A stretch of DNA of 59,808 bases, taken from Microbacteriaceae bacterium (GTDB lineage Bacteria; Actinomycetota; Actinomycetes; Actinomycetales; Microbacteriaceae). This document shows, one piece after another, positions 46,706-55,179 of the stretch. Position 1 is the first letter of the stretch. Each line of letters starts with the position of its first letter. Position numbers and translations under genes: made by a program. The stretch spans positions 1-59,808 of the forward strand of contig RDDZ01000056.1 in assembly GCA_003852775.1 (NCBI GenBank). Reading direction: 5' to 3'. The notes beneath the pieces are model-generated. The model worked only from the letters and a program-made list of their open reading frames with translations, searched no databases and had not been told where the DNA came from.

Positions 46706-48211
46706 ATGTCGCTCCCCTTCTCCACGGCGACCGGCGCGGATGTGCGCGTGCGGTTCTGCCCCTCGCCCACCGGCACCCCCCACGTCGGGATGGTGCGCAC
46801 CGCTCTCTTCAACTGGGCCTACGCCCGCCACACGGGCGGCAAGCTCGTGTTCCGCGTCGAGGACACGGATGCCGCGCGCGACTCGGAGGAGAGCTACCTG
46901 CAGCTCATCGACGCGCTCACCTGGCTCGGCATCGACTGGGACGAGGGCGTCGAGAAAGGCGGCCCGCACGCGCCCTACCGCCAGTCGCAGCGCACCGAGA
47001 TCTACCTCGACCTCATCGAGCGCCTGAAGGCCTCCGGCCACCTCTACGAGTCGTTCGTGACCCCGGAGGAGATGGAGGCGCGCAACATCGCCAACGGCCG
47101 CGACCCGCGCCAGGGCTACGACAACTTCGAGCGCGAGCTCACCGAGTCCGAGCGCGAGGCCTTCCGGGCCGAGGGGCGGAAGCCGAGCCTGCGCCTGCGC
47201 GTGCCCGACACCGACCTCACCTTCCACGACCTCATCCGCGGCGAGATCACGTTCCCCGCCGGCAGCTTCACCGACTTCGTCGTCGTGCGGCCCAACGGCG
47301 CCCCGCTGTACACCTTCGTGAACCCCGTCGACGACGCGCTCATGGGCGTGACGCACGTGTTCCGCGGCGAGGACATCCTGTCGTCGACCCCGCGCCAGAT
47401 CGCGCTCTACCTCGCGCTCATCGAGCTCGGCGTCACCGACTTCATCCCGCAGTACGCGCACATGCCGCTCGTGTACGGCGAGGGTGCGAAGAAGCTCAGC
47501 AAGCGCGATCCCGAGTCGAACCTCTTCCACCACCGGGACCGCGGTTTCATCCCGGAGGGCCTACTCAACTACCTCGCGCTCCTGGGCTGGTCGATCGGCC
47601 CCGACCGCGACGTCTTCACGCAGGCGGAGTTCGTGGCGGCGTTCGACATCCGCGACGTCAACCCGAACCCCGCGCGTTTCGACCAGAAGAAGGCCGACGC
47701 GATCAACGGCGACCACATCCGGATGCTCGACGTCGCCGACTTCGAGCAGCGCATCGTGCCGTACCTCGAGGGCTACCTCTCGGACCCGCCCACGGAGCGC
47801 GAGCAGGCGATCCTGCGCGAGGCGGCGCCGCTCATCCAGGAGCGCGTGACGGTGCTGAGCGAGGCGCGCGGCATGCTCGCCTTCCTCTTCACGCCCGACG
47901 ACGGGCTCGAGTACGAGCATGACGCGATGCCGAAGGACGCCGACGAGGCGCGCCTCGTGCTCGACGCGTCGGAGGCCGCTCTCGAGGGGCTCACGGAGTT
48001 CGGCCGTGTCGAGATCGAGGAGGCGCTGCGTAAGGCCCTCCTCACCCCCGTCGAGGAGGGCGGCCCCGGCCTCAAGCCGCGCACCGCCTTCGGCCCGCTG
48101 CGCACCGCCATCTCGGGGCGCCGCATCAGCCCGCCGCTCTTCGAGTCGATGGAGATCCTCGGCAAGGAGTCGACGCTCGCCCGCCTCGAGCGTTTCCGCC
48201 AGGCGCTCTGA
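46706..48211 (+). CDS. gltX: glutamyl-tRNA synthetase
   Basis: 501 residues, class I synthetase. HIGH-type motif in '[20 protein letters not shown]', '[14 protein letters not shown]' for the acceptor site, KMSKS-type motif '[12 protein letters not shown]', and a C-terminal anticodon-binding domain. In actinobacteria this non-discriminating enzyme usually charges tRNA-Gln as well, with GatCAB; tRNA-Gln lies 103 bases downstream. ATG start with AGGGG. Confidence 0.96.
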   Translation: MSLPFSTATGADVRVRFCPSPTGTPHVGMVRTALFNWAYARHTGGKLVFRVEDTDAARDSEESYLQLIDALTWLGIDWDEGVEKGGPHAPYRQSQRTEIYLDLIERLKASGHLYESFVTPEEMEARNIANGRDPRQGYDNFERELTESEREAFRAEGRKPSLRLRVPDTDLTFHDLIRGEITFPAGSFTDFVVVRPNGAPLYTFVNPVDDALMGVTHVFRGEDILSSTPRQIALYLALIELGVTDFIPQYAHMPLVYGEGAKKLSKRDPESNLFHHRDRGFIPEGLLNYLALLGWSIGPDRDVFTQAEFVAAFDIRDVNPNPARFDQKKADAINGDHIRMLDVADFEQRIVPYLEGYLSDPPTEREQAILREAAPLIQERVTVLSEARGMLAFLFTPDDGLEYEHDAMPKDADEARLVLDASEAALEGLTEFGRVEIEEALRKALLTPVEEGGPGLKPRTAFGPLRTAISGRRISPPLFESMEILGKESTLARLERFRQAL

Positions 48212-48314
48212 CGCGGGGCGGCCCCTCGGTTCGGAGGGGCCTCATCCGTAGGGTAAAGTGTCTAGTCGGTTCGGGTTCGCCCGGACAGCACCGCTCGGCC
48301 CCCGGCCGGAACGG

Positions 48315-48386
48315 TGGGGTATGGTGTAATTGGCAACACGGCTGATTCTGGTTCAGTTGTTCTTGGTTCGAGTCCAGGTACCCCAG
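48315..48386 (+). tRNA. tRNA-Gln (anticodon CTG)
   Basis: 72 bases: acceptor TGGGGTA/TACCCCA, D loop GTAATTGGC, anticodon stem GCTGA/TCAGT with CTG at 48348-48350, T loop TTCGAGT, discriminator G, no encoded CCA. Upstream TAAAGT (about 48255) is a plausible -10. Accessory genes begin right behind it, so it is the probable integration site of an element. Confidence 0.97.
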
Positions 48387-48459
48387 CAACGAATCGCTAG
48401 AGTTCCCTAGGAAGTCCGGCTCCCTCCTCACTCCATCGAGTGGCCTGATCTGGCGTCCA

Positions 48460-48480
48460 GTGACCAGATTGGTGACCAGA
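48460..48480. repeat. direct repeat GTGACCAGA, arm-type site candidate
   Basis: GTGACCAGA occurs at 48460-48468 and 48472-48480, 12 bp apart, in the 190-base gap between tRNA-Gln and the excisionase-like gene. Short direct repeats here are typical of integrase or excisionase binding arms. The rest of this gap shows no gene. Confidence 0.4.
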
Positions 48481-48576
48481 AACCTCCACGGGGCGAGTTT
48501 CGCGGTCGTCTCTGCTGATGAGGTACGCACTCGCCCCCGCTGGTTCGCGTGGGTACGCGCTTCGCACCTGTCTGGC

Positions 48577-48777
48577 ATGGAAGCTCATGCACGCATCGAG
48601 GTCGAGCCCGCGTTCCTGACCCAGGCCGAGGTCGCCGCGCTGCTGGGCGTGCCCGAGCGCACGCTCGAAGGCTGGCGGCTCACGAAGTCGGGGCCGCCAT
48701 GGCTGAAGCTCGGCCGACACGTGAAGTACGACCGTGATGACGCACTCGCCTGGGCGCGGGAGCAGCGTCATGGCTAG
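48577..48777 (+). CDS. excisionase-like HTH protein
   Basis: 66 residues; ATG 48577. MerR-type winged HTH of the HTH_17/excisionase class: 'FLTQAEVAALLGVPERTLEG' and 'GPPWLKLGRHVKYDRDDALAW'. The integrase remnant starts in the overlapping bases (ATGGCTAGG at 48770). Position next to tRNA-Gln and an integrase fits a recombination directionality factor or a DNA-binding helper of an integrated element. Confidence 0.82.
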   Translation: MEAHARIEVEPAFLTQAEVAALLGVPERTLEGWRLTKSGPPWLKLGRHVKYDRDDALAWAREQRHG

Positions 48778-49117
48778 GCCGAAGATCGCCGCGGGCGAGG
48801 TCGGCCAGGTGCAGGTGACACAGCTCGCGAGCGGCAAGTGGCGGGCACGCGCCCGGATGCGCGACGACTCCGGCGAGCTGGCGCAGCTCCGCGCCGAAGG
48901 TGCAACCGAGTCTGACGCCCGCGACGAGCTGTTGTCACGCGCGAAGATGCTGACGACGCACACGAAGGCCATCGTCACCGCCGCATCGACCATCGCGGAG
49001 GCGGCGGAGGCGCGGCTGCCGACGGTGAGGGTGCGTGCCGAGAACGGCACGTTGTCGTGGTCGAGATGCCGGCGTCGCTACAGATCGCGGTTCCCAAACG
49101 GTCGCATACGCCGGTGA
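48770..49117 (+). pseudogene. tyrosine recombinase (integrase) N-terminal remnant
   Basis: Residues 1 to about 84 ('KIAAGEVGQVQVTQLASGKW', 'RARARMRDDSGELAQLRAEG', 'ARDELLSRAKML') resemble the N-terminal AP2-like and core-binding region of phage-type integrases. After about 49020 the homology stops and the frame runs off into antisense-like Arg-rich residues. No catalytic domain (R, H-x-x-R, Y) exists anywhere nearby. The break coincides with the start of AbiEi-like sequence, so a deletion joined the two. Confidence 0.75.
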
Positions 49118-49407
49118 TCGCTTACCCGCCCGTGACAGTGTTCCGATTCGAGGAGGCCACGTTCGAACTCGGTGTGACCGCGTTTGAGGCGGGGCCGGGA
49201 GAACCGGTGCGAATCTACAGTGCGGCGAGGACGGTAGCGGATCTCATGAGATTTCGGAGACGCCTTGGTGAGCCGACTGCGAACGCCGCGCTTCACCGAT
49301 ACCTGGCAGCGCCGAACTCGAAGCCGGCACTGCTGCTGGAGTATGCGGAAGCGCTGGGGACGTTTGGGCCGATGCGCGCTGCGCTCGATGTTGCGAGTGC
49401 CCGATGA
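49057..49407 (+). pseudogene. AbiEi antitoxin C-terminal remnant
   Basis: Up to 116 residues matching the C-terminal domain of type IV antitoxin AbiEi: 'VIAYPPVTVFRFEEATFELG' and 'VRIYSAARTVADLMRFRRRL', then an 'ALHRYL'-type helix. The N-terminal wHTH is missing and the reading begins inside the junction with the integrase remnant. No toxin gene follows. It differs from the intact AbiEi at 52033, so it comes from a second AbiE module. GC is lower than that of core genes. Confidence 0.7.
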
Positions 49408-49554
49408 GTCGTGCCACGCGAGATAGCGCCGCAGGGCGCGCATACCTCGACGGCATCCGTCACGCCGTCCGACCCGACAGGATCCGCCACAGGTAGGACG
49501 GACCTGTGACGGTTTCTGTCGGACCTGGCCGCAGCCGATCCGGTGACCACACGG

Positions 49555-50967
49555 TCAAGCCCGTATGACGGCCCGGGCGATGGCTGCGACGGCGGCGTTC
49601 ACGCCCTCGGGCCTCCAGTTCGCGCGGATCGTGCCCGCGAGCAGGTTGAGCGCATCGAGCGTGGGGCTGTCGGGGGAGGGTGCACGGTAGGGGTCCTCGC
49701 GGTCGCGCCAGCCGAGGTCGAAGAGGAGTTCGCTGATGCGTGACTCCCACAGTTCCGCGGGTGTCTCATTGGCGACGACGGTGAGTGCCATCCATCCGGC
49801 GTGCCGTTCGGCGGGGGTTGTTCCGAGCGGGAGTCTGCCGGTGATGTGCCGCAGGATCGCGCGCGGGTCGCCTCGGCGTTTGGCGATGGCCTGAGTCGGA
49901 GCGATGCCGCCCTTGCGCACAGACACGAGCCCCAGTGCCCGCGCCGTGGCGCGGAGTTCCCAGACGGGCCAGGTGAGGTCTTCGCGGTTGGCCTTGCCGA
50001 TCCACCATTCGGTGATGCCTGTGCGGTGTGCGATCTGCTCGACGGCGGCGGGCTTCAGGTACCCGGCGCCGGTGAGCGCCACGCCGTCCCCGACGGTGTC
50101 GAGCAGCACACGGAACGGCTCGGTGAGGTCGGCAGCCTCGTCGGTGCTGATATCGGTCACACCGGCGGCGGCCGGATGAGCGAGCGCGTCGCGCAGGCCG
50201 CGTGCGCCGCGGTTTCGGGCAAGTTCGAGCAGAGACTCGAGTTCCTCGACGACCGGGATCGGCTCTGCGGTGACCGCGGCGATCATTTCGTTCGCCCCAT
50301 CGATGTCGAATACGTCGGGGTGCCAGCCGCCGGGCAGCCAGGCGCGTCCCTCCGCTGTGCTGTCGAACACCTCAGGGCGGAGCGCGTCGTCGTAGTCGCT
50401 GCGCACCCAGTCCGCGAGTTCGGCGTAACCCCAGACGCCGCCGCAGTCCTCTGGAGGGCAGGCGAGCCTCCCTCCGACGCACACCGGAGTCGAAGGCGCG
50501 TTGTCGAGCACTTTCTCGACGCGCAGGACGTGCTTCCAGTCATCTCCGAAGTCGTAGTCGTACCAGACTCGGTCGCCCTCGGCAGACAGGACCTGATCGA
50601 GACGCACGTCGTCTTCGAGCATCCCTTCGTCGCCCTCGTCGAGGTCGAACTGCGTGAGGAACTCGGGAGGGTTCCGGTCATTGCTCGTGCGGAAACGGTG
50701 CAGGTGGCTGTCGGTCCATCCCATCGCCGCCTGGATCACCTCGTGCAACCGCGGGAGGAGGATGTCGCCGGGCACCTCGATACGTCGCCACACCGGCGGC
50801 TTCGTGCGCTGCAGATCGATGCGGATGCGGAAACCCCGCACCACCGAGGGGACAGGGAGAAGCTGTGGCTCGGGACGACGCCAAAGGTCGTCCAGATGAT
50901 CGGCGTCGGGGCGCAGCGCGGCGCTGAACTTCTGAAGATCCGGTGCCTCGAACTTCTCGGATGCCAT
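49555..50967 (-). CDS. plasmid pRiA4b ORF-3 family protein, extended
   Basis: 470 residues; ATG 50967 with GGAAG upstream. The pRiA4b ORF-3 domain covers about residues 40-235: 'RIRIDLQRTKPPVWRRIEVP', 'HEVIQAAMGWTDSHLHRF', 'YDYDFGDDWKHVLRVEKVL', 'CPPEDCGGVWGY', 'FD'. The other 230 residues are a separate helical region with 'TGAGYLKPAAVEQIAHRTGI', seen in longer family members. Such proteins are common on plasmids and islands; function unknown. Confidence 0.87.
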   Translation of the reverse strand: MASEKFEAPDLQKFSAALRPDADHLDDLWRRPEPQLLPVPSVVRGFRIRIDLQRTKPPVWRRIEVPGDILLPRLHEVIQAAMGWTDSHLHRFRTSNDRNPPEFLTQFDLDEGDEGMLEDDVRLDQVLSAEGDRVWYDYDFGDDWKHVLRVEKVLDNAPSTPVCVGGRLACPPEDCGGVWGYAELADWVRSDYDDALRPEVFDSTAEGRAWLPGGWHPDVFDIDGANEMIAAVTAEPIPVVEELESLLELARNRGARGLRDALAHPAAAGVTDISTDEAADLTEPFRVLLDTVGDGVALTGAGYLKPAAVEQIAHRTGITEWWIGKANREDLTWPVWELRATARALGLVSVRKGGIAPTQAIAKRRGDPRAILRHITGRLPLGTTPAERHAGWMALTVVANETPAELWESRISELLFDLGWRDREDPYRAPSPDSPTLDALNLLAGTIRANWRPEGVNAAVAAIARAVIRA

Positions 50968-51211
50968 CTTCCTTCTTCCGGCTCGGGCACATCACGTCGG
51001 GACGCACCATCGCGATCAATTCTCGCGGAGCACGTCGGTGCCCGCCCACCTGCTGGTTGGAGAACAGGTCGGTGCCGGTCGGTGTCACTCGCTCTGAACG
51101 GGTTGAGCGCTTCCTCGCCGCGCGCAAGCAGCGCGTTTGATGGGTGTCGAGCCCGGCTACGGAGAACGTCGTTGGGAACTCAATAAACCGCTGAGGTGAG
51201 GAGCTGAGGGA
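50968..51211. other. 244-base gap in the island, no gene seen
   Basis: Between the pRiA4b ORF-3 gene and abiEii. I see no start with a ribosome site and no recognisable homology. The right part (51165-51200) is lower in GC than the core. Confidence 0.4.
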
Positions 51212-52036
51212 TCAGCTCCTCGCGATGCGTGCGATGAAGTCGTTGACCCAGACGATCGCCTCATCGGCCGTTGCCAGGACGTCGAGTCCGTCGGCTGCTT
51301 CCTCGTAGAGGGTCTCCCAACGATCTCCGACGGCTATGCGTGGCGGCCATGTCTGCTGACGTCGATATTCGAAGAGCCTCGTACACGTCGCCTTGGTCAA
51401 CGACAGATCCACCGGTTCGTCAGCCTCGAGAATCTGAAGATCGACCAGGTCGTGTGCCCGCTCACTTCCTGCTGCCGAGAGTGCGTGAAGCTTCTGCGCG
51501 ATCTGGTGATCTGCCCGCAGAACAGGAACCGGCCGGGGTGCTTCGAGGCCGACCTCGGTAAAAAGCTCCGCGAGGTCGTGCGCGAGCCGGTACTCGGGCT
51601 CTTCTGCGTCACCGATCTCGTTGTGGCCCAGCTCGAAGGCAACCGTGCACCATGAGCGGCCCCGATAGTCGAGTTTCACCTCGAACGGCTGCATGACGTA
51701 CGCGGTCGGCACTCCCGTGGGGCGCGGTGTTTGCTTTTCGATGAGCCGACCTGTGAATCCCGCCCATCCTGCGGCGAGGGACTCCTCGAAATCGCTGCGG
51801 AACTGATGCAGAGGCCCACGTCTGGCCGCATCGAGATCCCTCGTGAATCGAGTGCCGCGACCGAAGCGCAGCGCCATCGCGCTTCCACCTTTGACGGCGC
51901 CGTCGGGCAGCATCTGCCCGACGACGACCAGCGCCATCCCCACACGCCGACGAGAAGCGAGTCCTTCGTCTCCTTCGAGATTGCGGATCCGCTGCTCCAG
52001 AGAGCGGAGGTTCGGCGGCGGCGTGTCATAGCTCAT
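51212..52036 (-). CDS. abiEii: AbiEii-type nucleotidyltransferase toxin
   Basis: 274 residues from ATG 52036, which overlaps the antitoxin stop by four bases. Nucleotidyltransferase motif 'VKGGSAMALRFGRGTRFTRD' with the acidic pair D67-L-D69; Lys in 'IAQKLHALS' and 'AHDLVDLQIL' near the middle match AbiEii/MenT-type toxins, which add nucleotides to tRNA acceptor ends. With AbiEi it forms a type IV toxin-antitoxin and abortive-infection module. The catalytic residues look intact. Confidence 0.87.
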   Translation of the reverse strand: MSYDTPPPNLRSLEQRIRNLEGDEGLASRRRVGMALVVVGQMLPDGAVKGGSAMALRFGRGTRFTRDLDAARRGPLHQFRSDFEESLAAGWAGFTGRLIEKQTPRPTGVPTAYVMQPFEVKLDYRGRSWCTVAFELGHNEIGDAEEPEYRLAHDLAELFTEVGLEAPRPVPVLRADHQIAQKLHALSAAGSERAHDLVDLQILEADEPVDLSLTKATCTRLFEYRRQQTWPPRIAVGDRWETLYEEAADGLDVLATADEAIVWVNDFIARIARS

Positions 52037-52575
52037 CGCTGGAGTTCCTTTCGCACGTGCTGCCATTCGGCCGTGGTCAGGAGACCCTCTGCTCTCGCCT
52101 GCTTGGCTGCCGACAGGAGTCGTTCGCCCTGAATACGACCGCGGCACTCGGTGAGAGCGTCGGCAACCGGTTGTGCTCTCAGCCCCTCATAGAAGGTGGT
52201 GCGTGCGCCAGGGGCGACCTGAGTCAACTCGATGGAGGCAGGAAGCCGCGGCCTGGCACGGCGGGGGACGGCGACCCTCACCTGCCGCGGATTCACGTCG
52301 GCAAGACCGAACAGTGCCAGGACGGATTCGCCATGCAGATACGCATCCTCTCCGACCCGGAGCAGCGCTTCTGCGTATTGGTCGTAGGGCGTTGGAGGGA
52401 TGTCAGCCACGCGGTACAGGCCGTAGGCGACGTTCTCGACCCCGCCCCGCGCCGCGAGCTTGGGAAGCTCGATCGGCGGGACCCCGGCCTCCGCTGCTTC
52501 CCGTGTGGTGACGTAGCCATAGTGGTCGAGCGCGATCTCGCGCACCACTTCTCGGTACTTCGCCTCAGCTGCCAT
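52033..52575 (-). CDS. abiEi: AbiEi antitoxin, transcriptional repressor
   Basis: 180 residues, complete: N-terminal winged HTH ('HYGYVTTREAAEAGVPPIEL', 'GGVENVAYGLYRV') and C-terminal antitoxin domain ('YLHGESVLALFGLADVNPRQ', 'TTFYEGLRAQPVADAL'). ATG 52575. A TATAGT -10 lies 6 bases from the start, so the mRNA is probably leaderless. AbiEi proteins repress their own promoter and neutralise AbiEii without stable binding. GC is lower than in the flanking core. Confidence 0.88.
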   Translation of the reverse strand: MAAEAKYREVVREIALDHYGYVTTREAAEAGVPPIELPKLAARGGVENVAYGLYRVADIPPTPYDQYAEALLRVGEDAYLHGESVLALFGLADVNPRQVRVAVPRRARPRLPASIELTQVAPGARTTFYEGLRAQPVADALTECRGRIQGERLLSAAKQARAEGLLTTAEWQHVRKELQR

Positions 52576-52609
52576 GTCACAACTATACCGAAAACGGTAG
52601 TGTTGTGAC
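52576..52609. promoter_or_regulatory. AbiEi operator/promoter dyad
   Basis: 34-bp imperfect palindrome directly against the abiEi start: outer arms GTCACAAC/GTTGTGAC, inner arms TACCG/CGGTA, centre AAAA; the two halves share one centre. It contains the minus-strand -10 TATAGT and the -35-like CTGTCA begins at its outer edge. Inverted repeats at this place are how AbiEi autoregulates in known systems. Confidence 0.8.
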
Positions 52610-52641
52610 AGTATGAGTGGTGGTTCTTCAGTCCACCCCTG

Positions 52642-52661
52642 ACCCCCGCTCCGGCGGGGGT
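52642..52661. terminator. terminator at the right side of the AbiE island
   Basis: ACCCCCGC-tccg-GCGGGGGT, 8-bp stem with tetraloop, followed on the plus strand by TTCTCTCGTTCTC. It sits between the divergent abiEi promoter and the 3' end of the next minus-strand gene. Lies where the sequence returns to core-like composition. Confidence 0.7.
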
Positions 52662-52671
52662 TCTCTCGTTC

Positions 52672-53055
52672 TCAGCGCCAGCCCGTCCACCCCGCGGGAG
52701 GGCGCTCCACGTACCCGGTCGAGTCGTCGGAGCTGTTCGCGACGACAGCCCACGGCGTCGTCGCGACGAGGTGCCGGCAGAGCTCCGCCATGAGCGCGCG
52801 ACGTGCCTCGACCGTCCCGTCGCCCGCCACGGACACGCGCCAGTCGGGCTCCCACGGCTCGCGGGCGCCGTCGATGGGATACGTCGTCACGACGAGGGCG
52901 TCCTCGGTGACGATGGTCGTGGCGACCTCCGCCCCTGCGATCGAGACCTGGGTGCGGCGCCCCCGGACGCGCAGGGCCGGGGCGATGGCGTCGACGAGCT
53001 CCTGGAGCCGGAGCGGCCCCCAGACCTCGACGATCTCGCTCACCCGACTCATCAT
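52672..53055 (-). CDS. hypothetical soluble protein
   Basis: About 127 residues from the first of two adjacent ATGs (53055, 53052); no strong ribosome site. Mixed alpha/beta composition, 'RRTQVSIAGAEVATTIVTED' and a Trp-rich C-terminus 'ERPPAGWTGWR'. I do not recognise it. Divergent from the proline-rich membrane protein gene. Confidence 0.6.
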   Translation of the reverse strand: MMSRVSEIVEVWGPLRLQELVDAIAPALRVRGRRTQVSIAGAEVATTIVTEDALVVTTYPIDGAREPWEPDWRVSVAGDGTVEARRALMAELCRHLVATTPWAVVANSSDDSTGYVERPPAGWTGWR

Positions 53056-53124
53056 CCGCCACGGGGAGAACTCCCCGCGTGCCCCGTTCGCGGGAGGGCG
53101 GGTAGACAGGGCAGACTCGTCCTC

Positions 53125-54393
53125 ATGTCCGATTCGCAGCAGCCCGGCGCCGCCGGCGACGACCAGATCCCTCCGATCCCTCCCGCACCGTCCGCCGACG
53201 TGCCCTCCGTGCCGCCCGTGCCCCCGGCGCCCGCCGCCCCCGCTGCACCGGACACCGCCGCGCCCGCTGCGGAGCAGCCCGCGGAGCCGTTCGCCGCTCC
53301 CGAGCCGGTGAACCCCTATGCGCCGCCCTCGACGACCGTCCCGACGTCGGCGCCTGCCGCGCCCGTGAACCCCTACGCCGCTCCCGCCGCGCCCGTGCCG
53401 CCCGTGCCGGCCGCGGCCGAGCAGCCGGCCGACCCGTACGCGGCCCCCGCCGCCCCGGTCCCGCCCGCGCCCGCCGCGGCGCAGCCGGAGAACCCGTACG
53501 CCGCGCCCTCCAACCCGTATGCGGCGCCCGGTGCCGACCCCTACGCAGCTCCCGGTGCCGCCGGCGCCCAGACCGCCTACGCGAACCCCGCCTACGCGGC
53601 CGCACCCGCAGGCCCCTCGCGCTTCAACGGCGTCGGCCTCGCGTCGCTCATCCTCGGCGGTGTGGCGTTCCTGTTCGGCATCACGGTCGGCTGGATCCCG
53701 TTCGTCGGGTTCTTCTTCGTGTTCCTCGCCATCGTCGGCATCGTGCTCGGCATCGTCGGGCTCGTCATGAAGAACAAGGCCAAGGGGCTCGCGATCGCGG
53801 GCACGATCGTCTCGGGCGTCGCACTCCTCATGACCGCTGCCATCAGCATCCTCATGGCGATCCTCTTCGCGAGCATCCCGACATCGAGCGACGACTTCGT
53901 GTGGGACGACGACCCGGTCATCACCGAACCCCACTTCGGCGCCGACGACCCGGATGCGCTCGGCGGCGTCGACAACCCCGCCGCGCCGGGCGACACGGTC
54001 ACCTTCACCGACTACGAGGGCGTCGACCAGTGGCAGGTCGTCGTCGGCGCGCCGAACCTCGACGCGACCGCCGACGTGCTCGCCGCCGACGAGTACAACG
54101 CGCAGCCCGAGGCGGGCTCCACCTACGTCGTGGTGCCGATGACGGTCACCTACCTCGGCGAGGACACCGACCTGCCCTACATGCTCTTCACCGCACTCGT
54201 CACGCAGAACGGCGAGGAGTACGACCAGAGCTACGTCACCTACCCGGGGTCGATCTACCAGGCCCCCGAGCTCGCCGCGGGAGAGACCGCCGAGGTCAAC
54301 CTCGTCTTCGAGGTCCCGGCGGACGAGGTCCCGGGCTCGGTGCTGCTCATCAGCTCCATCTGGGGCAACGACATCTACGTGCAGCTCGGCTGA
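53125..54393 (+). CDS. Pro/Ala-rich membrane protein, DUF4190-like with extracellular domain
   Basis: 422 residues. Residues 1-155 are low complexity with repeated 'NPYAAP' or 'DPYAAP' units. Two or three transmembrane helices follow (about 170-215 and 224-250) in the DUF4190 pattern ('GVGLASLILGGVAFLFGI', 'GLVMKNKAKGLAIAGTIVSG'). After an acidic segment, residues about 285-420 resemble a secreted DUF4352-like beta-sandwich ('DTVTFTDYEGVDQWQVVVG', 'STYVVVPMTVTYLGEDTD', 'AGETAEVNLVFEVP'). Envelope role assumed. Confidence 0.8.
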   Translation: MSDSQQPGAAGDDQIPPIPPAPSADVPSVPPVPPAPAAPAAPDTAAPAAEQPAEPFAAPEPVNPYAPPSTTVPTSAPAAPVNPYAAPAAPVPPVPAAAEQPADPYAAPAAPVPPAPAAAQPENPYAAPSNPYAAPGADPYAAPGAAGAQTAYANPAYAAAPAGPSRFNGVGLASLILGGVAFLFGITVGWIPFVGFFFVFLAIVGIVLGIVGLVMKNKAKGLAIAGTIVSGVALLMTAAISILMAILFASIPTSSDDFVWDDDPVITEPHFGADDPDALGGVDNPAAPGDTVTFTDYEGVDQWQVVVGAPNLDATADVLAADEYNAQPEAGSTYVVVPMTVTYLGEDTDLPYMLFTALVTQNGEEYDQSYVTYPGSIYQAPELAAGETAEVNLVFEVPADEVPGSVLLISSIWGNDIYVQLG

Positions 54394-54410
54394 CCCGCCG
54401 TACGCGCAGC

Positions 54411-54441
54411 GGCCCCCACCCGTCGAGCACGGGTGGGGGCC
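54411..54441. terminator. terminator between convergent genes
   Basis: 12-bp perfect stem GGCCCCCACCCG/CGGGTGGGGGCC with a 7-base loop, 17 bases after the stop of the Pro/Ala-rich protein gene and 39 before the end of the opposing gene. Confidence 0.85.
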
Positions 54442-54480
54442 GTCGTCGTCGGTGGGCGCGCAGCTGCCCCTCGGATCGGG

Positions 54481-55125
54481 TCAGAGGTCGATCGAGTCGC
54501 CGGGCTCGAGGATGCTGTACTCGCCGCCGCCCTGCTCGGTCGCCCACTGCAGGCGGTCGTTGTGCATCTTCTTGCCGGCGACCGAGAGCGTCATGTCGTG
54601 CACGGGGAACGCACGGCGGGGCTTCACGGCGAGCACGTAGTCCATCGCCTCGCCGACCTTGAGCCACGGGGCGCCGAGCGGCGCCGCGAGCAGCTCGACG
54701 TCGACGCCCTCGGGCACCGTGTAGGAGTCGCCGCCGTAGTAGAAGCCGCCGTCCACGAGCACGCCGACGTTGTCGATCACGGGGATCGAGGAGTGGATGA
54801 GGTTGTGCTTCTCGCCGAAGAAGTGCAGCGTGAACGGTCCCACCTCGACCTCGTCGCCCGCCGCGACGACCTCGACCTCGACGCCGGACGCGGCCGCCGC
54901 ATCCGCCGCCCCCTGCGGACCCAGCACGCGCGCGTCGGGGTTCGCCTCGACGAGCTCGGAGACGCGGTCGACCGAGAAGTGGTCGGCGTGCTCGTGCGTG
55001 ATCACGATGCCGACGATCCCGGAGGTGTCGGGCAGGCTCGCGAGGAACGAGCCCGGGTCGATCACGAGTCGGTCGCTTCCCTTGCTGACGACCATGGCGG
55101 AGTGCTCGTACTTCGTGACGTTCAT
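54481..55125 (-). CDS. metallo-beta-lactamase-fold hydrolase, UlaG-like
   Basis: 214 residues. Metal motif 'ITHEHADHFSVD' (HxHxDH), with further ligands in 'SSIPVI', 'GDSYTVP' and 'FPVHDM'. Short beta-lactamase-like fold as in UlaG and YtnP-type cytosolic hydrolases; substrate unknown. Divergent from the CE7 esterase. Confidence 0.87.
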   Translation of the reverse strand: MNVTKYEHSAMVVSKGSDRLVIDPGSFLASLPDTSGIVGIVITHEHADHFSVDRVSELVEANPDARVLGPQGAADAAAASGVEVEVVAAGDEVEVGPFTLHFFGEKHNLIHSSIPVIDNVGVLVDGGFYYGGDSYTVPEGVDVELLAAPLGAPWLKVGEAMDYVLAVKPRRAFPVHDMTLSVAGKKMHNDRLQWATEQGGGEYSILEPGDSIDL

Positions 55126-55179
55126 GGAAGGGAGCCTATGCCTCGCTGGCTATGGTGGAGAGGACCAAGGAGTTCTTGC

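Noticed and set aside
48397-49050. Minus-strand frame of 217 codons across the excisionase and integrase remnant
   Set aside because: The plus-strand frames give HTH and integrase motifs; the minus frame has none and crosses tRNA-adjacent non-coding DNA.
52619-52640. Partial likeness to the tRNA-Gln T arm (GGTTC...AGTCCA) as a right-hand attachment site
   Set aside because: It matches only about 12 scattered bases, needs a gap, and lacks the acceptor end GGTACCCCAG. Too weak to call attR.
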